Below, in pieces: positions 27,413 to 35,921 of a stretch of 46,273 nt of DNA. Both the position numbers and the translations under genes were made by a program. The DNA lies in contig JASJCB010000062.1 in the NCBI GenBank assembly GCA_030066195.1, forward strand, positions 1 through 46,273, read 5' to 3'. The DNA is from Acidobacteriota bacterium (GTDB taxonomy: Bacteria; Acidobacteriota; Holophagae; Acanthopleuribacterales; Acanthopleuribacteraceae). The notes beneath the pieces were generated by a model. The model was not told where the DNA came from, made no database searches, and worked only from the letters and a program-made list of their open reading frames with translations. Numbering within the stretch: the first letter of the stretch is position 1; every line of letters begins with the position of its first letter.

Positions 27413-27694
27413 CTAACCATGAGACGCGGGGAAAATTTCCAACTGGTCCATAAGAGCCTCGAGATCCATACCGCGAAGTTGAGCCAACTCAGCCAGATTA
27501 GCCAATCTTTGCGCACCGAGTTCTTCAATGGTATCTGTAATCCGAATCAACTCTTCTCTTTCATTTTCACCCAGCGTATAGGCCTGTCTTTTCGCGATCA
27601 GGACCTGACTGCGTTCCAAAAGTCCGACCGGCAGGGCTTTATTGATTTCTTGGAGGAGAGCCTTTTCCCTTTCAGGCACATGATTGGACGGCAA
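27413..27694 (-). CDS. Small conserved-looking helical protein, unknown function
   Basis: 93 residues, almost wholly helical, with a heptad-like pattern (EREKALLQEINKALP ... RITDTIEELGAQRL ... LAELAQLRGMDLEALMDQL). Small proteins of this style (LLQEIN then AxRxxxLxEL then LRGxxLEELMxQL) recur in many bacterial genomes, but I cannot name a family. No signal peptide. It sits alone between the receptor gene and the response regulator, on the opposite strand to both. A toxin-antitoxin or regulatory role is possible but not shown. Confidence 0.6.
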   Translation of the reverse strand: MPSNHVPEREKALLQEINKALPVGLLERSQVLIAKRQAYTLGENEREELIRITDTIEELGAQRLANLAELAQLRGMDLEALMDQLEIFPASHG

Positions 27695-27775
27695 GATACT
27701 TCTCCTTTTGCTTCGATAACCATCCTAAACCAATGTTCGGCGCGGGACAAGATGGGCCCTGAACAAAACGTCTTG

Positions 27776-27781
27776 TATAAT
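27776..27781 (+). promoter_or_regulatory. Consensus -10 box 8 bases before the response-regulator ATG (leaderless start)
   Basis: TATAAT at 27776-27781; the ATG is at 27790. Initiation 7-9 bases after the box would fall on or next to the start codon, so the message would have no leader. No good Shine-Dalgarno sequence is present (only GGTG at 27782-27785). No strong -35 is seen. Confidence 0.5.
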
Positions 27782-27789
27782 GGTGAATT

Positions 27790-28470
27790 ATGCGCGTACT
27801 ACTCGTAGAAGACAATGCCGATATCGCCGCCAACATCATCGACTTCCTGGAAGCGGAAGGATGGGAACCGGACCACGCCCGCGACGGTCTTTCCGGCATG
27901 CACCTGGCCTTGACGCAAACCTATGACGTGCTGATTCTGGACATCATGCTGCCCGGCATGGACGGCCTGACGCTTTGCAGTCAACTGCGAAGCCAGGGCA
28001 TCCAGGTCCCGGTGCTCATGCTGACCGCCCGCGATACGCTGCCGGATAAACTGGCCGGCTTCCAGGCAGGCAGCGACGACTACCTGGTCAAACCGTTTGC
28101 CCTGCCGGAACTCGCCGCTCGTGTCCAGGCCTTGGGTCAACGCCGTCAGCGCCAGGAGGATCGCACCCTCCGCCTGGCCGATTTGGAAATGCATCCCGGT
28201 ACCCATAAGGTAACGCGCGCCGGTCGTCCGATTACGCTGAACAAGGTGACCTATCAGATCTTGGAAATCCTCCTGAAAGCCGCGCCCAACCTGGTCACCC
28301 GCGACGAACTCACCTGGCAGATCTGGCGCGACCAGCCGCCGGGCTCCGACGCCTTGCGATCCCATCTCTACGCCCTGCGCCAGGCCGTTGATAAACCGTT
28401 CGATCAACCCTTGCTTCACACCATTCGCGGCGTGGGCTATCGGCTGGCTGTGAACCATGAAGCGTCTTGA
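27790..28470 (+). CDS. OmpR/PhoB-family response regulator
   Basis: 226 residues. Receiver domain 1-115 with acidic pocket E7/D8, phosphoacceptor D51 (VLILDIMLPGMDGL), T79 (MLTARD) and K101 (YLVKPF). The C-terminal winged helix (about 130-222) has the typical RAGRPITLNKVTYQILEIL and LRSHLYALRQAVDKPF...IRGVGYRL patterns. It overlaps the histidine-kinase start by 14 bases. A candidate target is the triple TTTCACG box upstream of the receptor gene at 25032 (inference from box architecture and proximity). Confidence 0.95.
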   Translation: MRVLLVEDNADIAANIIDFLEAEGWEPDHARDGLSGMHLALTQTYDVLILDIMLPGMDGLTLCSQLRSQGIQVPVLMLTARDTLPDKLAGFQAGSDDYLVKPFALPELAARVQALGQRRQRQEDRTLRLADLEMHPGTHKVTRAGRPITLNKVTYQILEILLKAAPNLVTRDELTWQIWRDQPPGSDALRSHLYALRQAVDKPFDQPLLHTIRGVGYRLAVNHEAS

Positions 28471-29722
28471 CAGTCTGCGTTTCCGCATCCTGGCCTCGTT
28501 TACCATTTCGGGCGCCATCCTGGGTATTGTCTTCGGCGGGTTGGTCTACGGTACCCTGCACGGCCTGGAAGATCAGCTCTCGGTGAATACCTTGCGGCTG
28601 GAATCGCAGACCTTTCTGGACGCCTACCGCAACAACCCGGCCCAGGCGCCCCCGCGCACTCGACTGCTGAAGGGCTATATCGGCGCCCAGCAACTGCCCG
28701 TTGAATTTGCCTCGGTTGCGGCCTATGATCCAGGCGTTTACGAGTTTACCGATGAAAACATGGTGCTGGTAGCGGATCTGCCCAAGAGCCAGGGGAAGTT
28801 TTTCCTGATTATAGATAATCGCGATGTGGACCCCCTGGAGAGCATGCACCTGGACAAGATCATCATCGCGGGTGTTTTGCTGGTGACCCTGCTCAGCGGG
28901 TGGTTAGGTAATCTTCTGGGAAACCGTATGTTGGCGCCTTTGCTCAGTCTGGCTCGGGAGGTCCGGGGTTTGGAACCCTCCAATCTGCCGTATCGCCTGA
29001 AGGGCCGCTATTATGACGATGAGGTGGGCCAGGTGGCGCAGGGGCTGGAGGTCTCCCTGGGTCGGGTCAGCGAATTGATCGATCGGGAACAGCGCATCAC
29101 CCGCGACGCCTCTCACGAGTTACGCTCGCCGGTCACCGTTATCAAGGGCGCCGCCGAGTTGGTCAGCCGCCTGTCCTCGATCGGGAAACCGGTAGAAAGA
29201 CCGCTTCGGCGCATTCACCGGGCGGTCAAGGACATGGAAAATATCATCGAAACCTTTCTCTACCTGGGGCGCGAGGGACATTCACGCGAGGAGGCGCAGA
29301 CCTTCGATTTGGAAGAGTTGGTTCAAGACCTGGTGGCGCAGAACCGCTACCTGATCGAGGAAAAAGAGGTCACGGTAAGTGTAGAAGCAGAGTCCGGACA
29401 AACCCTGAAGGCGCCCCGAACGGTTACGGCTATTGCTGTCGGTAATCTCATCCGCAACGCCTTCCAATACACGGATCGAGGAAGCGTAACCGTGCGCGTG
29501 AATTCGCATGGAATCGAGGTAGCGGATACCGGGCGAGGCATGGACGAGGCGACCCGGCAAAGGGTCACCGAGCGAGACGCGCGCGGCGGCAAGGGCAAGG
29601 GTTTCGGCTTGGGCCTGTCCATCGTCGCCGATTTCTGCAAGCGTTTCAACTGGACCTTCGGCCTGGAGAGCGGAACCGGCGAGGGCACGCGAGCCTATCT
29701 GAATTTCCCTAACGAGCGCTGA
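28457..29722 (+). CDS. Two-component sensor histidine kinase
   Basis: 421 residues with classic EnvZ/PhoQ-type topology: TM1 about 12-33, a ~100-residue periplasmic sensor domain, TM2 about 135-155, a HAMP-like linker (LAREVRGLEPSNLPYRL), the HisKA box ITRDASHELRSPVTVIKG (H about 219), then HATPase_c with NLIRNAFQYT, VADTGRGM and GKGFGLGLSIV. The start overlaps the response-regulator gene by 14 bases, so the two are cognate partners. The ligand is unknown. Confidence 0.95.
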   Translation: MKRLDSLRFRILASFTISGAILGIVFGGLVYGTLHGLEDQLSVNTLRLESQTFLDAYRNNPAQAPPRTRLLKGYIGAQQLPVEFASVAAYDPGVYEFTDENMVLVADLPKSQGKFFLIIDNRDVDPLESMHLDKIIIAGVLLVTLLSGWLGNLLGNRMLAPLLSLAREVRGLEPSNLPYRLKGRYYDDEVGQVAQGLEVSLGRVSELIDREQRITRDASHELRSPVTVIKGAAELVSRLSSIGKPVERPLRRIHRAVKDMENIIETFLYLGREGHSREEAQTFDLEELVQDLVAQNRYLIEEKEVTVSVEAESGQTLKAPRTVTAIAVGNLIRNAFQYTDRGSVTVRVNSHGIEVADTGRGMDEATRQRVTERDARGGKGKGFGLGLSIVADFCKRFNWTFGLESGTGEGTRAYLNFPNER

Positions 29723-29727
29723 AGGAA

Positions 29728-30153
29728 TCAACCCCCGACAATGATGCCCCAAACTATCCGCAGCCAGAGGAAGATCAAGATGGCGAAACCCACCAGAAAG
29801 GCCGCAAAGCGATGTACGACTTTGTTATAGGTGATGTGAATGAAGGTGTGAATTCCCCTGGAAACCACAAATGCCCAGCATAAAGCCAGGCTGATCAGAT
29901 CCACCGTGTTGGTCACAAAAAAGATAACCGATGCGGTGTAGAAGAGCACCGGTAGTTCGAACAGGTTGGAGAAGTTACGGCTGAGCGCCAGGAGGCGTTC
30001 GGGACAGTCATCACCTTGGAACACCTTGAAATAACTGAGCTTGACCTCACCTTTCTTAGTCGCCTGGACACGCGCCCTGCCGGTGATGAAAACCAGGGCC
30101 AGAGTGTGCAACGCCAGGATTGCCGCGGGCAGAAAAATAAGTTCTTGTCGCAT
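29728..30153 (-). CDS. MAPEG-family membrane protein
   Basis: 141 residues from ATG 30153 (GGAGG 8 bases upstream; an in-frame ATG 33 bases earlier is less likely). Four hydrophobic helices (LIFLPAAILALHTLALVF, FELPVLFYTASVIFF, LISLALCWAFVVSRGIHTFIH, FAAFLVGFAILIFLWLRIVWG). The SRNFSNLFELPVLFY segment between helices 1 and 2 and the RGIHTFIHITYN segment are typical of the MAPEG superfamily (microsomal glutathione S-transferase-like). Substrate unknown. Convergent with the histidine-kinase gene (5 bases between stops). Confidence 0.88.
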   Translation of the reverse strand: MRQELIFLPAAILALHTLALVFITGRARVQATKKGEVKLSYFKVFQGDDCPERLLALSRNFSNLFELPVLFYTASVIFFVTNTVDLISLALCWAFVVSRGIHTFIHITYNKVVHRFAAFLVGFAILIFLWLRIVWGIIVGG

Positions 30154-30186
30154 GGATGTATCCTCCAATCGATGCCGATGGGGCAT

Positions 30187-30423
30187 TATGCCAGATGAGG
30201 CAGGTCGTTCGTTAGGGAAAAGCTCGGGGCTTCGTCATTTTGGAGTACAAATCAAGGAAAGTGAAGACGAAAGAGGCAAGTCATCTAATCATGGTTCCGG
30301 TGGGGGCGCACAGCGACCGGAAATGAGTTGTGCCCGGTTGTCAAATCTCAGCCGGCAAAATTCCTCGTTTGGGGAATTGTTTTCGATATTCAAGCGTCAA
30401 TTGCAACAAAAGCTTAGAAATCA
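30187..30423. other. Intergenic region before the hairpin array
   Basis: No convincing gene in either strand. It separates the MAPEG gene from the 42-bp repeat array. Confidence 0.4.
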
Positions 30424-30799
30424 ATGAAATCAACCCCTATGCACGCTGCATAGGGTTAAAAATCATTGATTTTGACCCCTATGCACGCTACATACCCTTA
30501 GAAACCGTTGATAATCCGGAACATTTTGAAAAATGGTGTTGTGAAACGCCGATATGACAACCCATTAACCTGCATGTAGTTAAAAATCGTTGACGCGACC
30601 CCCTATGTAGCGTGCATAGGGTTAGAAACCGTTGACGCGACCCCCTATGTAGCGTGCATAGGGTTAGAAACCGTTGACGCGACCCCCTATGTAGCGTGCA
30701 TAGGGTTGGAAACCGTTGATTCGGTGCCCTATGTAATCTACATACCCTTCGAAACCGTCGATTTTGGACCCTATGTAGCCTACATACCCTTCGAAACCG
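30424..30799. repeat. 42-bp tandem repeat array with a covarying palindromic core
   Basis: About nine contiguous 42-base units. The clearest begin at 30466, 30590, 30632, 30674, 30716 and 30758; units near 30508-30589 are degenerate. Each unit ends in GAAACCG(T)TGA and contains an inverted repeat around CCCTATG. Arms vary in a compensating way: CCCTATGCA-CGC-TGCATAGGG (30435-30455), TATGTAG-C-CTACATA (30771-30785), TATGTA-ATC-TACATA (30730-30744) and CCCTATG...CATAGGG (30601-30621 and following). Further isolated half-palindromes lie at 30850-30915. There are no unique spacers, so it is not a CRISPR array. It lies just upstream of the phosphoesterase-NACHT gene. Confidence 0.85.
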
Positions 30800-30849
30800 T
30801 TGATTTCGGACAACATTTTTCCCATGAGGGTTTTGTCACGATGATTTTA

Positions 30850-30915
30850 CCCCCTACGCAGGCTACATAGGGGGTGTAATCAACAATTTATAACCCTATG
30901 CACGCTGCAAAGGGT
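30850..30915. repeat. Two outlying degenerate copies of the palindromic core
   Basis: CCCCCTACGCA-GGC-TACATAGGGGG and ACCCTATGCACG-CTGCAAAGGGT resemble the core of the 42-bp units but have lost the unit spacing. They sit immediately before the promoter of the phosphoesterase-NACHT gene. Confidence 0.6.
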
Positions 30916-30949
30916 TCTTGCCGATTAGGTCATTCGGCCGGGGATACGT

Positions 30950-30955
30950 TATAAT
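30950..30955 (+). promoter_or_regulatory. Consensus -10 box of phosphoesterase-NACHT copy A
   Basis: TATAAT, 28 bases before the ATG at 30984; no good -35 at the right distance. The paralog on the other strand also has TATAAT 30 bases before its start, so the two genes share promoter layout. Confidence 0.55.
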
Positions 30956-30983
30956 CGGCGCATATCGATCCCAAGGATTCACC

Positions 30984-33900
30984 ATGCAGAACACCCTCAC
31001 CTGGCTGCACCTCTCCGATTTCCATTTCAAAGGCGGCGCCGATTGGCAGCAGGATGTGGTGCTGCAATCCCTCATTCGGGATGTCATCAGAAACCACATC
31101 CCTGAATTGGGACTCAAGCCGGATATGGTCGTCGTCACCGGCGATATTGCTCGTAAGGGCAAAGCCGATGAATATGCCGTCGCAAAACAGTACTTCATGG
31201 AATTAGCGAGCTATCTTGAGCATGACCCCGAAGATTGTTGGTATCTGGTGCCGGGCAATCACGATGTGGATCGAGACAAAATCGAGATCGAGCAAGAACT
31301 TGGCCGTGATCTATTCGCCGATGTGACCAAGGCGAACAAGTTGGTTTCCACATCGCGAACCTGGTCCAACTACGCGGCCCGGCAAACCGCCTTCTTTAAT
31401 TTCACCGGGGAATTCCTCGGACAGGATCGTGCCTAGCACGCCAAAACCCCCTGGCGCACCGAATTCCTCGCCATCGGCCATATCCATGTAGCCGTTCTCT
31501 GCCTCAACAGCGCCTGGCTGGCCCAGGACGATCACGACGAGGGCAACCTGCTCATCAGCGAATACCAGGCCCGTAAGGCCCTGGCCGAGGCCAAGGACGC
31601 CCACCTGCGCATGGCCTTATTCCACCACCCGCTTTCCTGGCTTCGCGAATTCGATCGGAAGAAAGTCCGCGCCATTCTGACCGCGCCGGATGCCTGCCAT
31701 TTCCTCCTCAACGGCCACCTGCATGATACGGAGTTGGCGCTGCAATTCAGCCCGGGTTCCCAAACCGCGCAACTGGCAGCGGGCGCCTGTTGGCAGGGCA
31801 GCGGTTGGCCGCATGCGGTTACGGTGGGCCGGCTGGATTTCGACAAGCAGATGATGCATCTTCACGTCTTCACCTATAGCGATAAAGAAGGCGGTTTCTG
31901 GGGACCGGATACGCAACTCTCGCGGAACATGCCGAACGGCGTCTGGACCGAACCCTTTCCCAAGGGGTGGACCTTTCCAGCCAGGGGCACTACGCCCACC
32001 AAACAGAAGGTTCCGCTGATCCCGCAAGCATGGCGCAAACATCTGCAAACCCAATGCGGCCACATCGATGCCATGGTGGAGATGGAAACGCCCCGTCCCT
32101 GTAAGCTGAACGATATCTACGTCTCCCTGAAAACCGGTTGGCAGGAGCCGGAAAAACGCGATCAGCCCAAGGACGAGAAAGAAGCCGAAGCATCGCCGAG
32201 GCGTCCCCTGGAAACCCTGGCCGATCACCCGAAATATCGTCACTTCGCCATAGTCGGCGGTCCCGGCGCGGGCAAAACTACCTTCGTCCGTCACATGGCG
32301 CTCAACGTGCTCAAACGGGAAACCGTTTTGCCCCTGCTCCTACCGCTCAAAGATTTCGGTACCTGGCTCAATGGAGACAAGGGAAAAAAACCCGGTCTGC
32401 TGGTTGATTGGGCCCAAGAACTATTAGGCGAGCACGGGTTGAAAGATTTATCGTCGCGTATCGGGCAGGGGCAGGCGCTGTGGCTGTTGGACGGCTTAGA
32501 CGAAATCTTCGACGAAGAACGCCGACTACAAGCGGTAGAAATCATCAGCGCGGTCACCCGTCACCAGACGCTGGGCGCCGATCGCCTGCTGCTGACCACC
32601 CGGCCGCACGCGTTGGATAAACCGGTTGTCCGTCAATCACTGGGTTTGGAAAAACAGACCGCGCAGATCCTCGATCTGGACGCCGCCGACCAACGAACCT
32701 TCCTGATCGGCTGGTTCAAAGCCCTTTATCCCGAGGAACCGGAAGACGCGGCAAAACGTCGCGATGATCTTTGGCAGAAAATGGACCGTCACGAGAGTCT
32801 GGCCGACCTGCGCGGCACGCCGTTGCTATTGTCCATGATCGCGGCCATCTACCACCTGGGCAAAACCCTACCGGAACGTCGCGCCGACCTCTACGAAAAG
32901 GCCATAGAAAACCTGCTGCAACGCCGCTACGGCCTGCGCGCCCGCATCAAGGGTTCCGACAGGCTGGTTCGCGAGATGCGTCGCGCCCTGATGACCACCG
33001 CTTTATGGATGATGGAACACGATGCCGTTCGCGAAATCGGGGAACGAGATCTGGTCAACGTGCTCGGCAAAGACAGTTTCCCCGCCGGCTCCCCGGATTG
33101 GAGTCGCTGGGCCGATGTGGAAGAACTGGCCGTGGATCTGGGCGCCCATTCCGGCCTGCTGACCATGAAAAACAACCGCTTCAGCTTCATCCACCTGGGT
33201 TTCCAAGAATACCTGGCCGCCCGCGCCATTGCCTATGAGAAAGAAGCCGAGATCTATTTGGCCCGCAAATTCAAAGTGGGTAAGTGGCGCGAGGTGATCC
33301 TGCTAACCGTGGGCGCCTTGTATGAATCCCTTTCGGGACGCCAGGGAGAGAAACTCATCCGCACCATCCTTGGTAAAGGTAAGGATTGCGGTGCCATAGC
33401 CCTGGCCGTAAAAGCAGCGGCGCAAGCGCCGCCCGGTGAGTTGGGAATCCTGGAAAAAGAACTCAAAGACCAGGCGGTAAACATTATAGAAAATGGTGCT
33501 TCATCCTATAGCGAAAAAGACCGTTGTGACCTTGGCTTGGCCCTGGGCCACCTGGGCGACCCACGCCTCGGACTGATGCGGGAAGACAACTGGATCGAGC
33601 TGACAACTCCAGACGGCCGTACCTATCGCCTGGCCAAATACTTGACCACCAACCAGGACTTCAAAGCATTCATTCAAAGCGGCGGCTACACGACAGAAAC
33701 CTGGTGGGATGAGGAAGGCCATGCCTGGCTGGAAGAAGCGATGCCGGATGCAGATAACCGTTACTCGGATGAATGGTGGAACAAACGTTTCAATGCCCCC
33801 AACCAACCTGTGGTTGGTGTCAGTTGGTACGAGGCCCGCGCCTTTTGCCGGTGGCTGGCGGCAGAGTTGACCGGAGGGGAAGGTTGGCTACCGGACGAGT

Positions 33901-34265
33901 GGGAAATCCGGCTGCCAAACATGGCCGAATGGAGCCATGCCGCCGGGGAAGGTAGGCGGGAGTACCCGTGGGGCGATGAAGAACCGGACGAAACGCGGGC
34001 GAACTATAACCAACGCTTGAATAAAACCAGCCCGGTCGGTCTATACCCCAACGGTGTAGCCGGCGGGGTTCACGACCTGGGAGGCAACGCTTGGGAGTGG
34101 AACTTGGACCTTGAGTCCGAAGGCATACCCTTCTGGCGCGGCGGGTCCTGGGCTTATCTGGCCCGGGTCCTGGCCTCTTCGTACCGCGACTGGGTCCCGG
34201 CCGGGTACCGGTACCGGAGCCTGGGTTTCCGGTGCTGCCTCGCCCCCCGAGCCCTTGAAAGTTGA
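30984..34265 (+). pseudogene. Phosphoesterase-NACHT-FGE protein, copy A, interrupted by one in-frame TAG
   Basis: The start ATG at 30984 has AAGGA 6 bases upstream. Codons 1-150 encode the first part of a calcineurin-like phosphoesterase (WLHLSDFHF, VVTGDIARKG, VPGNHDVDRD). Codon 151 is TAG (31434-31436), and the same frame then continues without a further stop to 34265. The rest supplies phosphoesterase HHPL and GHLHDTEL, a NACHT NTPase (Walker A VGGPGAGKTT near 425; Walker B LWLLDGLDEIF near 500; TTRPHAL), a helical region, and a C-terminal FGE/SUMF1 domain (about 870-1093; PVVGVSWYEARAFCRWL, YPWGDEEPDE, GGSW, GFRCC). The intact paralog at 35922-39212 has Trp (TGG) where the TAG stands. Options are a recent nonsense mutation, suppression, two separately translated halves, or a base-call error. 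The 3' end is a DGR-like variable region. Confidence 0.85.
34137..34265 (+). other. DGR-like variable region (VR) of copy A
   Basis: Last ~43 codons, from CGC GGC GGG TCC TGG (RGGSW) to the stop. Compared with copy B, 19 of 22 base differences fall at first or second codon positions, concentrated in 12 codons mostly of the form NNC or with a single variable base; the other codons are identical. This is what adenine-directed mutagenesis of AAC-type template codons gives. Variable residues here are A Y L A . V ... D W V P .. Y . Y . S, in the ligand-facing tail of a C-type-lectin-fold domain. Confidence 0.8.
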
Positions 34266-34312
34266 CCGGTTGCCTGTTGAACGGGTCCAGGGCGGAGCCC
34301 TGGTCGCGAAAA
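34266..34312 (+). other. Conserved 3' flank and stem-loop after VR A (IMH/hairpin-like)
   Basis: A 7-bp GC stem CCAGGGC-GGA-GCCCTGG at 34287-34303 lies 21 bases after the stop. From 34274 to about 34320 the sequence is identical to the flank of copy B, although it is non-coding. DGR targets carry an initiation-of-mutagenic-homing element and a GC hairpin just after the VR, so this fits. Confidence 0.7.
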
Positions 34313-34343
34313 TTTTGAAAATTAGGGCCCTTTTTGACCCTTT

Positions 34344-34393
34344 TGTCGACAAATTTGTCACCTTGTCGACAGTTGTTGACACTCATGTCAACA
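34344..34393. repeat. TGTCGACA/TGTTGACA palindromes downstream of copy A
   Basis: TGTCGACA at 34344-34351 and 34364-34371, then a perfect inverted repeat TTGTTGACA-CTCA-TGTCAACAA at 34373-34394. The last could form a terminator-like hairpin without a U-tract. Related palindromes follow copy B at 35752-35822. Confidence 0.6.
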
Positions 34394-34412
34394 AGGTGAC
34401 ATGAAGACTGTA

Positions 34413-35245
34413 CCCCGTATGGGGTTCAATCAATTAGCCCGAGGTTGGCGGCCCGGGTCACCCACGATATTCATGTGACCGGCAACGTCGACCATTTTGG
34501 TCCTATACCGATGATTCGAAACGGTTGTGACCCCGGCGGTCTACCTCGGGCGATCCCCCGAACCGGTAATCCATGATGTCGACCGCCGGACCGCCCGGGG
34601 TAGCCCGCCGGGGCCATATCCTCGCAAACCTCGGACATGTCCCCGGCGGACAACCCCGGGCTATCGGATATAACCACATGGTGGTAAGACCCTTACTCCG
34701 TATGGAGTTTTATCGATTAGCCTGGGGTTGGCGGCCTGGGTCACCCACGATATTCATGTGGCCGGTAACGTCGAACGGCCCGGTTTACATTCATCATCCG
34801 AAACAAATGTGACCCCGGCGGCCTACCCCGGGCGGCCCCCGACCCGGTTACCCCACACGGATATTCATGTGGCCGATAACGTCGGGCGTTTTGGCCCCGC
34901 ATTAACGAATCGAAACGTTTGTGAGACCGCTCGGGGTAGCCCGCGAGACCGCTCGGGGTAGCACGCCAGGGCCATATCCTCGCAAAACTCGGACATGTCC
35001 CCGGCGGACAACCCCGAGCTATCGGATATAACCACATGGTGGTAATGGCCTTACCCCGTATGGGGTTTCATCAATTAGCCTGGGGTTGGCGGCCTGGGTC
35101 ACCCACGATATTCATGTGGTCGGTAACATCGAACGGCCCGATTCACATCAATCATTCGAAACAATTGTGACCCCGGCGGCCTACCCCGGGCGGCCCCCGA
35201 ATGGGTCTCGATCGATTAGCCTACCCCAGCCGGCCCATCCATGTT
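34413..35245. repeat. Three long imperfect palindrome-rich repeats (~283, ~358 bp and a truncated copy)
   Basis: Units begin at 34413, 34696 and 35054 with CCCCGTATGGGG, CTCCGTATGGAG and CCCCGTATGGGG, a hairpin kept by paired changes. All contain CACCCACGATATTCATGTG followed by a GGTAACGTCGA-like motif. Units 1 and 2 end with GTCCCCGGCGGAC and ATAACCACATGGTGGTAA (ACCAC-ATG-GTGGT). Unit 2 has an internal duplication of GAGACCGCTCGGGGTAGC (about 34922-34962). Unit 3 is cut short before the TnpA gene. No coding potential recognised. The whole block sits between the two convergent phosphoesterase-NACHT genes. Confidence 0.8.
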
Positions 35246-35273
35246 ATAACCCCTAACCAAATTGGAGGCCAGG

Positions 35274-35729
35274 ATGCCCACCTCATATGTTCAGGTATGG
35301 CTGCACATCGTTTTTTCTACCAAACATCGAAACGGTTACCTCAGCGACCCCGCTATTCGAAAGGAAATGCATCGCTTTTTAGGCGGCATGGTGCGTCATC
35401 TTGGGGCGACGCCCCGCATTGTGAACGGGGTGGAAGATCATGTCCACATTTTGTGCGGCATGTCGAAGACCATGACCCTTGCAGCGTTCGTCAAAGAGAT
35501 GAAACGCACCTCCTCCATCTGGGTAAAAGACCGCTTCCCCAGCCTGGCCGATTTCTCCTGGCAACAGGGTTACGGCGCGTTTTCAGTAAGCCGATCCGCC
35601 GTGGAACGCGTGCACCGATATATTGCCGATCAGGAGCGACACCATCGACATCAGGGTTTCCAAGATGAGTTCATCCAATTCCTGAAGAAACACGAGATCA
35701 GGCATAAGGAAGCATCCCTTTGGGATTGA
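35274..35729 (+). mobile_element. IS200-like tyrosine (Y1, HUH) transposase TnpA
   Basis: 151 residues from ATG 35274 (GGAGG 5 bases upstream; TTG 35262 is the alternative). Y1-transposase signature: VWLHIVFSTKHR at the N-terminus, HUH motif in VEDHVHIL, and the catalytic-tyrosine helix RYIADQERHHR near residue 115-125. Length and motifs fit single-strand IS200/IS605-type TnpA or the related REP-associated (RAYT) enzymes. No TnpB partner. The open frame looks intact. The adjacent palindromic repeats could be its substrates, as for RAYT/REP systems (inference). IS ends could not be set by eye. Confidence 0.85.
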
Positions 35730-35751
35730 AAACGCGACCAGGGCGTTACCT

Positions 35752-35822
35752 TGTCGACACCGTGTGTCACCCTGTCGACACCGCGTGTCACCCTGTCGAC
35801 AGGTGCCGTAGATTTGTCGACA
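35752..35822. repeat. Four TGTCGACA palindromes at exact 21-bp spacing
   Basis: TGTCGACA at 35752, 35773, 35794 and 35815, each 21 bases apart (two helical turns). The first two intervening segments (CCGYGTGTCACCC) are near-identical. They lie in the 3' flank of copy B, like the palindromes after copy A. Phased palindromes suggest cooperative protein binding. Confidence 0.75.
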
Positions 35823-35883
35823 CTTATGGTCAATACTGACCATTTTGGGGTCAAAAAAGGCCGATTTTTCAAAATTTTCGCGA

Positions 35884-35921
35884 CCAGGGCTCCGCCCTGG
35901 ACCCGTTCAACAACCAACCGA
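35884..35921 (-). other. Conserved 3' flank and stem-loop after VR B (IMH/hairpin-like)
   Basis: The same CCAGGGC-GGA-GCCCTGG stem (35884-35900 on the plus strand, reversed) starts 21 bases after the stop of copy B, and the sequence around it is identical to the flank of copy A for about 47 bases. Confidence 0.7.

Noticed and set aside
30424..30799. CRISPR array
   Set aside because: The 42-base units are contiguous and diverged from each other with no unique spacers, and no cas genes are present.
31434..31610. Frameshift in phosphoesterase-NACHT copy A
   Set aside because: The downstream part stays in the same frame; the only lesion is one TAG in place of TGG.
34041..34404. Minus- and plus-strand ORFs over the end of copy A
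   Set aside because: Shadows of the FGE/VR coding sequence.
34413..35260. DGR template repeat in the block between the two target genes
   Set aside because: The block shares no run with the VR and is not enriched in AAC codons; it is an unrelated palindromic repeat.
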